Counted from the first letter of the stretch, positions 24,709-31,638 are shown. The stretch: 34,515 bases of DNA from Prevotella sp. (GCA_024690505.1 JAILPA010000140.1:1-34515); one strand, 5' to 3'. The notes: generated from the sequence alone by a model not told the origin. Numbers and translations: made by a program.

Positions 24709-25212
24709 TTGACACTCGACTTTATCCTCCGTATTCTGGTGGCAGCACTCCTGGGTGGTGCCATTGGCTTGGAGCGTGAATATCGTGAGAAAGCAGCCGG
24801 ATTCAGGACCCATTTCCTTGTGGCCCTGGGTTCGGCTCTCTTTATGATAATCTCAGCCTACGGTTTCACCGACCTGCTCAATCCGGGTGGAGCCTATCAC
24901 GACCTGTCATCTGAGATGAACCACCGCCTCGATGTGTCACGCATCGCAGCACAGGTGGTCAGTGGCATCGGCTTCATCGGAGCTGGAACCATCATCTTTC
25001 AGAAGAATGCTGTACGCGGACTGACAACAGCTGCCAGCATCTGGGTCACCGCAGCTATCGGACTGGCCTGCGGAGCCGGCATGTATGAGCTGTCAGCAGC
25101 AGCCACCTTCCTCGTCTTGCTTGGCCTGGAAGCCTTCAACTACTTCCTTCGCCGCTTTGACCGCCATCGCCCAGAAGACCAGGCACAGCGCCCTGAAGAC
25201 CAACCTCAGTAG
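24709..25212 (+). CDS. MgtC/SapB-family membrane protein
   Basis: The 167-residue protein has about four to five membrane segments and the N-terminal family signature LLGGAIGLEREYREKAAGFRTHFLVALGSAL, plus VVSGIGFIGAGTIIF and GLTTAASIWVTAAIGLACGAG. MgtC proteins are inner-membrane factors linked to magnesium stress and to inhibition of F-ATPase in some pathogens; the role here is open. The only suitable start is TTG at 24709. The spacer before it (24664-24706) is a run of AAATCG/AAATCC-type short repeats. The last eight codons and the stop are the first unit of a 24-bp tandem repeat, so the C-terminus has been replaced or extended by repeat sequence. Confidence 0.87.
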   Translation: MTLDFILRILVAALLGGAIGLEREYREKAAGFRTHFLVALGSALFMIISAYGFTDLLNPGGAYHDLSSEMNHRLDVSRIAAQVVSGIGFIGAGTIIFQKNAVRGLTTAASIWVTAAIGLACGAGMYELSAAATFLVLLGLEAFNYFLRRFDRHRPEDQAQRPEDQPQ

Positions 25213-25330
25213 CGCCCTGAAGACCAACCTCAGTAGCGCCCTGAATACCAACCTCAATAGCGCCCTGAAGACCAGGCTCAGTAACCTCCTGAATACCAAC
25301 CTCAGTAGCGCCCTGAATATCAACCTCAGT
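25187..25330 (+). repeat. Six 24-bp tandem repeats
   Basis: Units at 25187, 25211, 25235, 25259, 25283 and 25307, each 24 bp, consensus AGCGCCCTGAAGACCAACCT followed by CAGT. Units 1 and 2 are identical; the others differ at one to four positions. A pyrimidine-rich run of 7-10-bp CATCTCT/CATCTTT units follows to about 25412. The array starts inside the MgtC gene and ends 84 bp before the sufS start; it stays open in the sufS frame. Confidence 0.9.
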
Positions 25331-25414
25331 GCCGCCCCAAGTCATCTCATATCTTTCATCTTTCACTTTTCATCTTTCATCTCTCATCTCTCATCTCTCA
25401 TCTCTCATCTTTCC

Positions 25415-26638
25415 TTGTATCCCATCTCTGACCTTCGTTCCGACTTCCCCATTCTTTCCCGTGAAGTCTATGGCCGTCCGCTGGTCTATCTTGACAATGC
25501 AGCCACCACACAGAAGCCCCTTTGTGTACTCGATGCCATGCGTGAGGAGTACCTCAACGTCAATGCCAATGTACATCGGGGAGTGCACTACCTCTCACAG
25601 CAGGCTACCGACCTGCATGAGGCTGCCCGTGAACGGGTGCGCAGTTTCATCAATGCCCGTTCCACAACCGAAATAGTCTTCACACGTGGCACCACCGAAG
25701 CCATCAATCTCGTGGCACAGACCTTCTGCGAATCGCAGATGCAGGCTGGCGACGAGGTGCTGGTCACGGATATGGAGCACCATTCGAACATCGTCCCCTG
25801 GCAGTTGCAGGTACAGAAAAGGGGCATCGTCGTTCGCCATCTGCCCATTACTGACGACGGCCTGTTGCCTGATAGCGATACCATAGCAACGTATCTTTCC
25901 GACCGCACACGGCTTGTCAGCATAGCTCATGTCAGCAACGTCCTTGGAACGGTCAATCCTGTTGCCGACATCGTGCGCATAGCCCATGAACACGACATCC
26001 CGGTGTTGGTGGACGGAGCCCAGAGTGCCCCTCACTTTGCCATTGATGTGCAGCAGCTCGACTGCGACTTCTTTGCCTTCAGCGGCCACAAGATGTACGG
26101 TCCTACGGGCATCGGCGTGTTGTATGGCAAGGAGGAGTGGCTCGACCGCCTGCCACCCTATCAGGGCGGAGGAGAGATGATCGACCGTGTGTCGTGGGAA
26201 CATACCACCTTCGAGCGTCCTCCCTTGAAGTTCGAGGCAGGCACCCCCGACTATGTAGCCACCCATGGTCTGGCTACCGCCATCGACTATATCAGCCATG
26301 TAGGTCTTGACAACATTGCCGCCCACGAACAGGAGCTCACTCGCTACTGTTTAGAGCAGCTGCAGACCATCCCCCATATCCGCATCTTCGGTCCTTCCTC
26401 TTCTCTTTCACGCGATGCGGTGGTCAGCTTCCTTGTCGGCGACATCCACCACCTTGACATGGGCACCCTGCTCGACCGCCTTGGCATTGCCGTCCGTACA
26501 GGCCATCACTGTGCCCATCCGCTGATGGAGCGCCTGGGGGTAACAGGCACCGTCCGTGCCTCGTTTGCCCTCTACAACACGAAGGAAGAGGTCGATGTCC
26601 TGGTAGAAGGCATCCGCCGCGTCAGTCAGATGTTCTGA
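25415..26638 (+). CDS. sufS: Cysteine desulfurase, SufS type
   Basis: The 407-residue PLP enzyme takes sulfur from cysteine for iron-sulfur cluster assembly. The PLP lysine is Lys226 (FAFSGHKMYGPTG) and the persulfide cysteine Cys366 (RTGHHCAHPLMERLG); the N-terminal DNAATTQKP motif is present, and all positions fit group II (SufS/CsdA) desulfurases. I choose TTG at 25415 (MYPISDLRSDFPILSREVYG), which gives the family's usual length; no ATG is near, and the frame is open far upstream through the 24-bp repeats, but those encode low-complexity sequence. The sufBCD genes are not adjacent here. The convergent rpsT lies downstream across a polypyrimidine and G-run tract. Confidence 0.93.
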   Translation: MYPISDLRSDFPILSREVYGRPLVYLDNAATTQKPLCVLDAMREEYLNVNANVHRGVHYLSQQATDLHEAARERVRSFINARSTTEIVFTRGTTEAINLVAQTFCESQMQAGDEVLVTDMEHHSNIVPWQLQVQKRGIVVRHLPITDDGLLPDSDTIATYLSDRTRLVSIAHVSNVLGTVNPVADIVRIAHEHDIPVLVDGAQSAPHFAIDVQQLDCDFFAFSGHKMYGPTGIGVLYGKEEWLDRLPPYQGGGEMIDRVSWEHTTFERPPLKFEAGTPDYVATHGLATAIDYISHVGLDNIAAHEQELTRYCLEQLQTIPHIRIFGPSSSLSRDAVVSFLVGDIHHLDMGTLLDRLGIAVRTGHHCAHPLMERLGVTGTVRASFALYNTKEEVDVLVEGIRRVSQMF

Positions 26639-26639
26639 C

Positions 26640-26761
26640 TCTCTTCCCCTCTATCCTCTCCCCCTCTATCCTATCCTCTCCCCCTCTCCCCATCCCCCTT
26701 CCCCCCTCCCTCCCTCTCCCCTCCCTCCAGGGAGGGGTCGGGGGTGGGTCTTTGGGGTGGG
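26640..26761. other. Polypyrimidine tract and G-run cluster
   Basis: 26638-26728 is nearly pure C/T on the plus strand. It runs into a CCCTCCCT..AGGGAGGGG fold-back and then five G-runs (26730-26732, 26734-26737, 26740-26744, 26746-26748, 26754-26757) with 1-5-nt loops, a good G-quadruplex pattern. It lies between the convergent sufS and rpsT genes. Function unknown; it may hinder polymerase passage. Confidence 0.6.
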
Positions 26762-26766
26762 TCTCT

Positions 26767-26808
26767 AAAACAACAGAAGGCAGACAACTCGTTTTGAGTT
26801 TATCTGCC
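26767..26808 (-). terminator. rpsT terminator
   Basis: On the minus strand a stem formed by 26808-26796 (GGCAGATAAACTC) and 26790-26779 (GAGTTGTCTGCC), with a one-base bulge and a 5-nt loop, is followed by TTCTGTTGTTTTAG. It starts 28 bp behind the rpsT stop. Confidence 0.7.
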
Positions 26809-26835
26809 TCCTGCTCTTATGATAGGGTTTACTAT

Positions 26836-27090
26836 TTATCCCAGCTTGTTGATGTGCTTTGACAGGCTCGACTTCAGGTTTGCGGCCTTGTTCTTGTGGA
26901 TGATGTGCGTCTTAGCCAGCTTGTCAAGCATCTTCTGCACCTTCGGATAGAGTGCAACAGCCTCGTCCTTGTTTTCCATAGCACGCAGTTTGCGAACAGC
27001 ATTACGCATCGTCTTGGCGTAGTACTTGTTGTGCAGTGCTCTTTTCTTCTCCTGGCGAATTCTCTTCACCGATGATTTGTGGTTTGCCAT
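26836..27090 (-). CDS. rpsT: 30S ribosomal protein S20
   Basis: The 84-residue, strongly basic protein [16 protein letters not shown]...[18 protein letters not shown] is S20, a three-helix protein that binds the 5' domain of 16S rRNA. Length is standard. The leader holds four TTTAATG-like repeats (27100-27126). Upstream on the same strand are a 37-codon open frame and tRNA-Glu, whose promoter may drive all three, since no TAnnTTTG box is seen directly before rpsT. A hairpin with a T-rich end follows. Confidence 0.97.
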   Translation of the reverse strand: MANHKSSVKRIRQEKKRALHNKYYAKTMRNAVRKLRAMENKDEAVALYPKVQKMLDKLAKTHIIHKNKAANLKSSLSKHINKLG

Positions 27091-27128
27091 TTCTTTTAAA
27101 ATGTTTAATGTTTAATGTGTTTAATGAC

Positions 27129-27242
27129 TCAAAGCTTATGGGTCTTGCGTCTTCCGACTGCCCTGAGCAGACCTGTTGAAGGGGTTTCCACCTTCTTCAT
27201 GTCCTCCGACACCGTGTCCCAGCCTTTCTGCTGGTAGCGCAT
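27129..27242 (-). CDS. Possible small protein between tRNA-Glu and rpsT
   Basis: A 37-codon minus-strand frame, ATG at 27240-27242 to TGA at 27129-27131, reads MRYQQKGWDTVSEDMKK and ends GRRKTHKL. Codon third positions are mostly G or C, like the core genes, and the spacer is otherwise unexplained. The frame stays open further upstream into the tRNA, so the start is uncertain. No family is recognised. It may be a genuine small gene, or processed tRNA-precursor sequence that is open by chance. Confidence 0.35.
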   Translation of the reverse strand: MRYQQKGWDTVSEDMKKVETPSTGLLRAVGRRKTHKL

Positions 27243-27271
27243 CCCTGCGCAGATGTCAGATTCGTGAGTTG

Positions 27272-27343
27272 TAGTCCCTAGGAGAGTCGAACTCCTCTTT
27301 AGAGAATGAAAATCTCTCGTCCTAACCGATAGACGAAGGGACC
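27272..27343 (-). tRNA. tRNA-Glu (anticodon TTC)
   Basis: On the minus strand GGTCCCT (27343-27337) pairs with AGGGACT (27279-27273) with a G-U at the first pair, followed by discriminator A at 27272. The anticodon stem AGAGA/TCTCT encloses TTTTCAT with anticodon TTC; the T arm GAGGAG/CTCCT encloses TTCGACT. CCA is not encoded. Confidence 0.95.
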
Positions 27344-27409
27344 CCGTGCTTTTTGCATTTCTGACTATGTTCAGTATGCTGATTTAGCCATTTTACATAA
27401 AAGCGGGTG

Positions 27410-27441
27410 CAAAAGTACTGCTTTTTTCCCGACCAGCCAAA
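27410..27441 (-). promoter_or_regulatory. tRNA-Glu promoter
   Basis: Minus strand: TTTG at 27441-27438, 20-bp spacer, TACTTTTG at 27417-27410, a full consensus match. It probably drives tRNA-Glu and rpsT. Confidence 0.7.
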
Positions 27442-27494
27442 TTTTCTTTTGAAAAAGTGCTTTTTATTGGCGAAAAATGTGTAATTTCGCCGCC

Positions 27495-28220
27495 ATGATG
27501 CAGAAAACCGAGGCTATTGTTCTCCATTCTATCCGTTATGGTGACCATCGGCTCATCGTCGATATGTTCACCCGCAGTCAGGGTCGGCTGTCGTTTGCCG
27601 TGCCCCTGCCAGCTCATGGAGGGAGCAAGAGCCGTGTACGCAAGCAGCTGTTCCAGCCTCTCACCTTGTTAAATATTGAGACCGACATCCGACCCACCAA
27701 ACAGTTGCAGCGTTTGAGCGACGTGTCCATCCTCCTCCCCTACTCTACCCTGCAGTCCGACCCTTCGAAGTTGGCCATCGCCCTGTTCGTGGCTGAGTTT
27801 CTGTACCATGCACTCAGGGGTGAGCTGCGCGACGAGCTGCTCTTCGACTACATCCGCTCAGGAATGGAGTGGCTCGACAGCTGTCAGGCCCACTATGCCA
27901 ACTTCCATCTGGTGTTCCTCATGCGTCTGTCTCGTTTTCTCGGTTTTCAGCCCAATCTTGAGCAGACGGGCGACTATTTCGACCTGCGTGCAGCCGCCTT
28001 CTGTGAACATCCGCCCCTTCATCGCGATTTCCTGCAACCCGAGGAGGCCGCCCATATCCGGCTGCTCATGCGTATGGACTTTGCCACCATGCATCTCTTC
28101 CGTCTCAACCACCACGAGCGCACCCGCATCCTCGAGGTCATCATCCTCTACTACCGTCTCCACCTGCCCCAGTTCCCTGAGCTCCGCAGCCTTCCTGTGC
28201 TTACTGAACTGTTCAATTAA
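27495..28220 (+). CDS. recO: DNA repair protein RecO
   Basis: The 241-residue protein begins MMQKTEAIVLHSIRYGDHRLIVDMFTRSQGRLSF, the OB-fold N-terminal domain of RecO, followed by a helical C-terminal domain (ALFVAEFLYHALR, FHLVFLMRLSRFLGFQPNL). RecO helps load RecA at gaps with RecR and anneals single strands. The four-cysteine zinc site known from some RecO proteins is absent, which I believe is common in Bacteroidetes. An upstream in-frame ATG at 27477 would add six residues; the MMQKTEA start matches relatives better. It is divergent from tRNA-Glu. Confidence 0.9.
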   Translation: MMQKTEAIVLHSIRYGDHRLIVDMFTRSQGRLSFAVPLPAHGGSKSRVRKQLFQPLTLLNIETDIRPTKQLQRLSDVSILLPYSTLQSDPSKLAIALFVAEFLYHALRGELRDELLFDYIRSGMEWLDSCQAHYANFHLVFLMRLSRFLGFQPNLEQTGDYFDLRAAAFCEHPPLHRDFLQPEEAAHIRLLMRMDFATMHLFRLNHHERTRILEVIILYYRLHLPQFPELRSLPVLTELFN

Positions 28221-28241
28221 GAGTTTAGAATTAAGAGTTTA

Positions 28242-28503
28242 GAATTAAGATGTGTCGGCTTCGCCGAGTAGGAATTAAGAGTTATGAGGTGTTGGCCGTA
28301 GGTTGCTGTCATATATGGTAAGGATTGCAAGGACTGAGGTGGCGTATTATTCTCTTTTGCCTGTACGCAAAACACCTTGTTCCTATACACAAAACATCTT
28401 GCGCTATAAGCAAAAAATCCTCGCCTGCACGCAAAAACAAACGAGAAGTTTTGATGTTCAAAATTCTTAATTCTTACTCGCCATAGGCGACACTTCTTAA
28501 TTC
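28242..28503. repeat. REP-like inverted repeat pair flanking a 186-bp spacer
   Basis: The 38-bp block 28242-28279 (GAATTAAGATGTGTCGGC then TTCGCCGAGTAGG...) matches the reverse complement of 28466-28503 at 32 of 38 positions. Each block has its own small stem (CGGC/GCCG versus CGCC/GGCG). The surrounding sequence holds further AATTAAGAGTTTAG copies. The 403-bp region 28221-28623 has no convincing intact gene; it contains these repeats, the 21-bp repeats at 28361 and a possible gene remnant at 28510. Confidence 0.75.
28361..28445 (+). repeat. Four degenerate 21-22-bp tandem repeats
   Basis: Units at 28361 (22 bp), 28383, 28404 and 28425 (21 bp each), sharing CTRTACGCAAAACA-like sequence. Two helical turns per unit. 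Similar in scale to the 22-bp array at 31380-31489 on the other side of the rhuM-vapE block. Confidence 0.65.
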
Positions 28504-28509
28504 TACATT

Positions 28510-28623
28510 CTACATTCTTAATTCAATAGTTTCATCTATCACCAGCTCTCTGGGCAGGGTGATGACCTTAAGGCGTTCGTACCCGATGCTCTCCGGGTGG
28601 GTCAGAAAAGCAGATATACAGCC
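28510..28623 (-). pseudogene. Possible coding remnant after rhuM
   Basis: Directly after the rhuM stop and in the same frame, 37 sense codons run to TAG at 28510-28512 and include SAFLTHPESIGYERLKVI and TLPRELVIDETIEL. The stretch looks protein-like and GC-balanced, unlike the A+T-rich spacer beyond, but has no ATG. I do not recognise it. It may be the tail of a lost gene or a former extension of rhuM. Confidence 0.3.
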
Positions 28624-29619
28624 TTATGACTTCATTTTTCTTAGTTGCTTCACCACCTTGTCGAAGTCGCTCTCCAGCATCCGCATCTCACGCTCACGAT
28701 AGATTTCAAACTCACGCTCAGCCTTTTCGATGGCTTCCTGATGCGTTACGGTGCCTGTACCCTCAAGGATGTTCTTCCTTAGGTGCAGTATTTGGTCATC
28801 CAAAGCTGTAATCCAGTCGGCCATAGTCATGGGATTCTGCTCTAATGCCTGAAATTCAGCATAGTCCAGGAATTGCGAAGTCAACAGGTTCAGACGCTGA
28901 AGTTCCAACTCCGTGAGATAGTTCTTTGCTATCTTCACATCTTCGCGCGTAACGTAGTTTCCCTTGAAGTTGGTCATACCCACAAACGGCTTCTCATTAT
29001 CCACCCGCTCATAGATCAGTTCCGCTGCCGTATGCTCGTGCACAGCATAATGCATCTTATTCTGCACCGTTGCGAAGAACAGCTTTGTCATTTTGGCCCT
29101 TGGGTCGTAGTCCGTCGCCGTAGCATAGATGTCCGTCACCTGCTGATAAAAGTTACGCTCGCTGCTTCGGATGTCACGAATGCGCTGTAGCAGTTCACGG
29201 AAATAGCGGCTGCCTCCTTGTTTCAACCGTTCGTCATCCATTGTGAAGCCCTTCTGGATATACTCGTGGAGCCGCTGTGTGGCCCATCGACGGAAACGCA
29301 CAGCAATTGGTGACTGCACACGATAGCCTAACGCAATAATCACGTCGAGGTTGTAGTGCAAAACCTCATGCGATTGCGTTTTGCCCTCTATAGCACCATG
29401 TTGAGTGGGTGTTCGGAATTTCCGAACAACCAGTTCTTTCTCCAACTCATGGTCATTGAATATGTTTGTCAGATGCTCACTGATGTTAGATTTACTCGAT
29501 TGGTAAATTTCCACCAGCTGCGCTGGCGTCAACCACACATCCTCATCAGCAAAGCGCGTGTTCACGCTCACTTTGCCCTCCTCATCCTTATAGAGTATCA
29601 CTTTGTTTTCCTTATCCAT
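28624..29619 (-). CDS. RhuM-family protein
   Basis: The 331-residue protein has the RhuM hallmarks: an N-terminal region ILYKDEEGKVSVNTRFADEDVWLTPAQLVEIY, the helix-turn-helix-like QSSKSNISEHLTNIF, VVRKFRTPTQHGAIEGKTQ and YNLDVIIALGYRVQSPIAVRFRRWATQRL, and a long charged helix at the C-terminus (EKAEREFEIYREREMRML). RhuM was first noted in a Salmonella pathogenicity island; relatives occur widely near restriction or toxin genes, and their molecular role is unclear. The start is ATG at 29617-29619; an upstream TTG adds two residues. A TATATTTG box precedes it. It lies about 200 bp behind vapE on the same strand, with motif copies between them. Confidence 0.88.
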   Translation of the reverse strand: MDKENKVILYKDEEGKVSVNTRFADEDVWLTPAQLVEIYQSSKSNISEHLTNIFNDHELEKELVVRKFRTPTQHGAIEGKTQSHEVLHYNLDVIIALGYRVQSPIAVRFRRWATQRLHEYIQKGFTMDDERLKQGGSRYFRELLQRIRDIRSSERNFYQQVTDIYATATDYDPRAKMTKLFFATVQNKMHYAVHEHTAAELIYERVDNEKPFVGMTNFKGNYVTREDVKIAKNYLTELELQRLNLLTSQFLDYAEFQALEQNPMTMADWITALDDQILHLRKNILEGTGTVTHQEAIEKAEREFEIYREREMRMLESDFDKVVKQLRKMKS

Positions 29620-29639
29620 ATACAACTGTTTTTGCGCTG

Positions 29640-29647
29640 CAAATATA
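29640..29647 (-). promoter_or_regulatory. -7 box of rhuM
   Basis: Minus strand 29647-29640 reads TATATTTG, a full TAnnTTTG match, 20 bp before the ATG. So rhuM has its own promoter separate from vapE. Confidence 0.6.
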
Positions 29648-29779
29648 CGAAATTATTTTTAATTCGGAGGAAGGGAAGTGGAAAAAGTGTACAGATTCGG
29701 AGGATGAGAAGCAGAAAACCATTTTGCAGACACCTCATACAAACGGACTCAACAGACTGTGTATAAAAGAGTTGTGTTC

Positions 29780-29815
29780 ATGAGGTGTTCAGCAAACACC
29801 TCATGAACACCTCAT
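29780..29815. repeat. ATGAGGTGTT motif cluster at the vapE 3' end
   Basis: ATGAGGTGTTC at 29780-29790, then its reverse complement AACACCTCAT at 29795-29804 and again at 29806-29815, one base before the vapE stop codon. The first two form a hairpin with a 4-5-nt loop; the last two are 11 bp apart. A one-mismatch copy lies at 29729-29738. Confidence 0.8.
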
Positions 29816-29816
29816 G

Positions 29817-31052
29817 TCAGGCGGCCCTCAAGAGTGGCACCACCTTGTAGAAGGCTACGTGGCAGCGATCAAAATGCTCAAAGCCCAGCTCCTTCATCGC
29901 GAAGCCCAGGTGAACTTTCGCGCTGTGGTTGACGACTAAAGAGGGGTAGGCGGTACGGATGATGTCCAACATCTGTGTGCTGTCCATCGTCTTCGCAGGC
30001 TCACCATCCTTCGGCTTGCGGAAGCAGGCACCCACCATCCCGGCCATATCCTTCTGCTCCATATAGTTCTGGTTCATCTCCTGGATGCGCGCAACCTCAT
30101 CGTTGTTGAACCAGTAGGGAGACTTCTGTTCGTTCAGCTCGTAGAGTACCTGTGCGTAGAGCTGCTGGTAGTCGATGTCGCCCGTGTTGTCGATGAGCTG
30201 GCCCTGAGGAATAGTCAGGCAGATATAGCGACGGCTGCCCGTAGCGTCTGTCAGGGGATGCGGGTTGTTCGTCGTAGCGGCAAACGACGCAAAGCGAGGA
30301 CGATCCTCCTGCGAGCAGCCGTAGATGGGACGGCCGTTCACCTTACTCTTCGAGAGTGTCTGCTTCAGCGCTGCGTGCTGTGAGGGGCGGATGGCATCCA
30401 GCTCGTCGAGGTTGACCAGGAGGTTGTTGGTCAGCGCCATCTCCTTGTCAAACTTGTTCGAGAGGTTCAGGTGGTCGAGATAGTACTGGCGCAGCTCCTT
30501 GGGCAGCAGGCGGCGCAAGAAGGTGGTCTTGCCACAGCCCTGCGGGCCGATGAGCGTAGGCACGCACTCATTGCCGTGCAACATGTCCATCTGCAGCCAG
30601 TGGGCTACCATCGAGCGCATCCAGACAGCAAGAAACCCCAGCTGTTCGCTGCTGACTCCAGGTAGACGGCTGAAGAGCTGCGCAAGATGGTTCTGTCCGT
30701 CCCACTGGGGCAGCTCGCTGAGAAACGTGCTGACAGGATTGTATTCAGCCACGTCCTCTGAGTTCACGTACTCCACGATGTCTGCTTTCGAACTGCCCTC
30801 CTCGAACAGCCCCTCGCGCTTCGCGCGTAGAATAATACTGTTTAGCGCAGCCTGCGTCAGCGGACGGAAGCTGGAGGCCTCACCCTCCGACGGCTTGGTT
30901 GCAAACTCCACCTTCCCGTTCAGCACGTTGCGACGGAACAGGTAGTTCTCCTGTAGATACTGCTCGACGATGAGCACTCCGGCCACTGAGTCGTCGAGCG
31001 ACTTTCCTTGAATACTGAAATCGTTGGATTTCGAATTGTTTTTGTTAGTCAT
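29817..31052 (-). CDS. VapE-like helicase/ATPase with DUF3874 C-terminus
   Basis: The 411-residue protein contains the VapE (virulence-associated E) core: P-loop GPQGCGKT at 169-176, Walker B NLLVNLDELD at about 210-219, and the sensor-like ATTNNPHPLTDATGSRRYI at 259-277, as in superfamily 3 helicases of phage and plasmid replication proteins. The C-terminal part (about 320-411, MVGACFRKPKDGE ... HLGFAMKELGFEHFDRCHVAFY) matches DUF3874, which I recall as the usual partner of VapE in Bacteroidetes. The N-terminal primase part found in longer relatives is missing, and no primase gene is next to it. ATG at 31052. A TATCTTTG box lies 72 bp upstream, and motif copies flank the gene on both sides. 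Confidence 0.88.
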   Translation of the reverse strand: MTNKNNSKSNDFSIQGKSLDDSVAGVLIVEQYLQENYLFRRNVLNGKVEFATKPSEGEASSFRPLTQAALNSIILRAKREGLFEEGSSKADIVEYVNSEDVAEYNPVSTFLSELPQWDGQNHLAQLFSRLPGVSSEQLGFLAVWMRSMVAHWLQMDMLHGNECVPTLIGPQGCGKTTFLRRLLPKELRQYYLDHLNLSNKFDKEMALTNNLLVNLDELDAIRPSQHAALKQTLSKSKVNGRPIYGCSQEDRPRFASFAATTNNPHPLTDATGSRRYICLTIPQGQLIDNTGDIDYQQLYAQVLYELNEQKSPYWFNNDEVARIQEMNQNYMEQKDMAGMVGACFRKPKDGEPAKTMDSTQMLDIIRTAYPSLVVNHSAKVHLGFAMKELGFEHFDRCHVAFYKVVPLLRAA

Positions 31053-31123
31053 TTAGTTTAGTTTTTGGGTTAAACATAGTGACAGGCCTCTGCCTGCCTA
31101 CGACAGATGTCGTAATCGTGTTG

Positions 31124-31131
31124 CAAAGATA
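31124..31131 (-). promoter_or_regulatory. -7 box of vapE
   Basis: Minus strand 31131-31124 reads TATCTTTG, a full TAnnTTTG match. The leader of about 65 nt contains the small stem ACGACA-TC-TGTCGT. Confidence 0.55.
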
Positions 31132-31251
31132 CAAAAATAAGGGTGCGGTTTGCAATATTTTCCCCAATTATTTTCGAAAAAGTTTGTCTTTTAACAATTC
31201 ACAGCCCTACCCTTTAGCCGTTGTGACAGATGTCCAAAGAAGAGTTGTTTT

Positions 31252-31284
31252 ATGAGGTGTTCATGAGGTGTTCATGAGGTGTTG
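31252..31284 (+). repeat. Three iteron-like 11-bp tandem repeats upstream of vapE
   Basis: ATGAGGTGTTC at 31252-31262 and 31263-31273, ATGAGGTGTTG at 31274-31284, directly abutting. A one-mismatch reverse copy follows at 31289-31298 and another direct copy at 31341-31351. The array lies about 120 bp upstream of the vapE -7 box. The spacer 31053-31638 otherwise holds the promoter, these motifs and the 22-bp array. Confidence 0.85.
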
Positions 31285-31379
31285 AGAAAACATCTCATCT
31301 CTCAAAACCCCACTGTACATCGACGTTTCTGAGCATTTGTATGAGGTGTTGGAAAAATACCTTTTTCGCTATGCTGCCA

Positions 31380-31489
31380 ACGTAACTACGGCCCGCTTGC
31401 GACGTAACTACGGCCCGCTTGCGACGTAATTACGGCTCACTTATAATGTAACTACGGCTCATTTGCAATGAGCTTACGGCGCATTAGTA
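31380..31489 (+). repeat. Five 22-bp tandem repeats
   Basis: Units at 31380, 31402, 31424, 31446 and 31468, each exactly 22 bp. Units 1 and 2 are identical (ACGTAACTACGGCCCGCTTG plus CG); units 3-5 drift (ACGTAATTACGGCTCAC..., ATGTAACTACGGCTCAT...). All keep TACGGC in the same place. No spacers, so not a CRISPR. Confidence 0.9.
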
Positions 31490-31638
31490 ATGCGCTTCCT
31501 GCTCACTTGCCTACGAGTATACCTCTCGCTGCCTGTTTGGTTATGCTTCGCTGCCAGTAAGATAACATTTAACCAGCCTCCGAGGGTATGCCGCACAGCT
31601 ATAGGCGAGCCACAGGCCCTTTTCAATTTATTTTCTTT

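Noticed and set aside
23406..24764. 452-codon minus-strand frame opposite gpmI
   Set aside because: Shadow of gpmI; no motif.
25085..25414. N-terminal extension of SufS through the 24-bp repeats
   Set aside because: The extension would be low-complexity and overlap MgtC; the TTG at 25415 gives the family's normal length with Lys226 and Cys366 at standard positions.
28510..29619. RhuM and the following frame as one gene broken by a stop
   Set aside because: RhuM already has normal length and a typical C-terminal helix; the extra codons are listed only as a possible remnant.
31380..31489. CRISPR array
   Set aside because: Repeats abut without spacers and no cas gene is present; the 24-bp and 34-bp arrays fail for the same reason.
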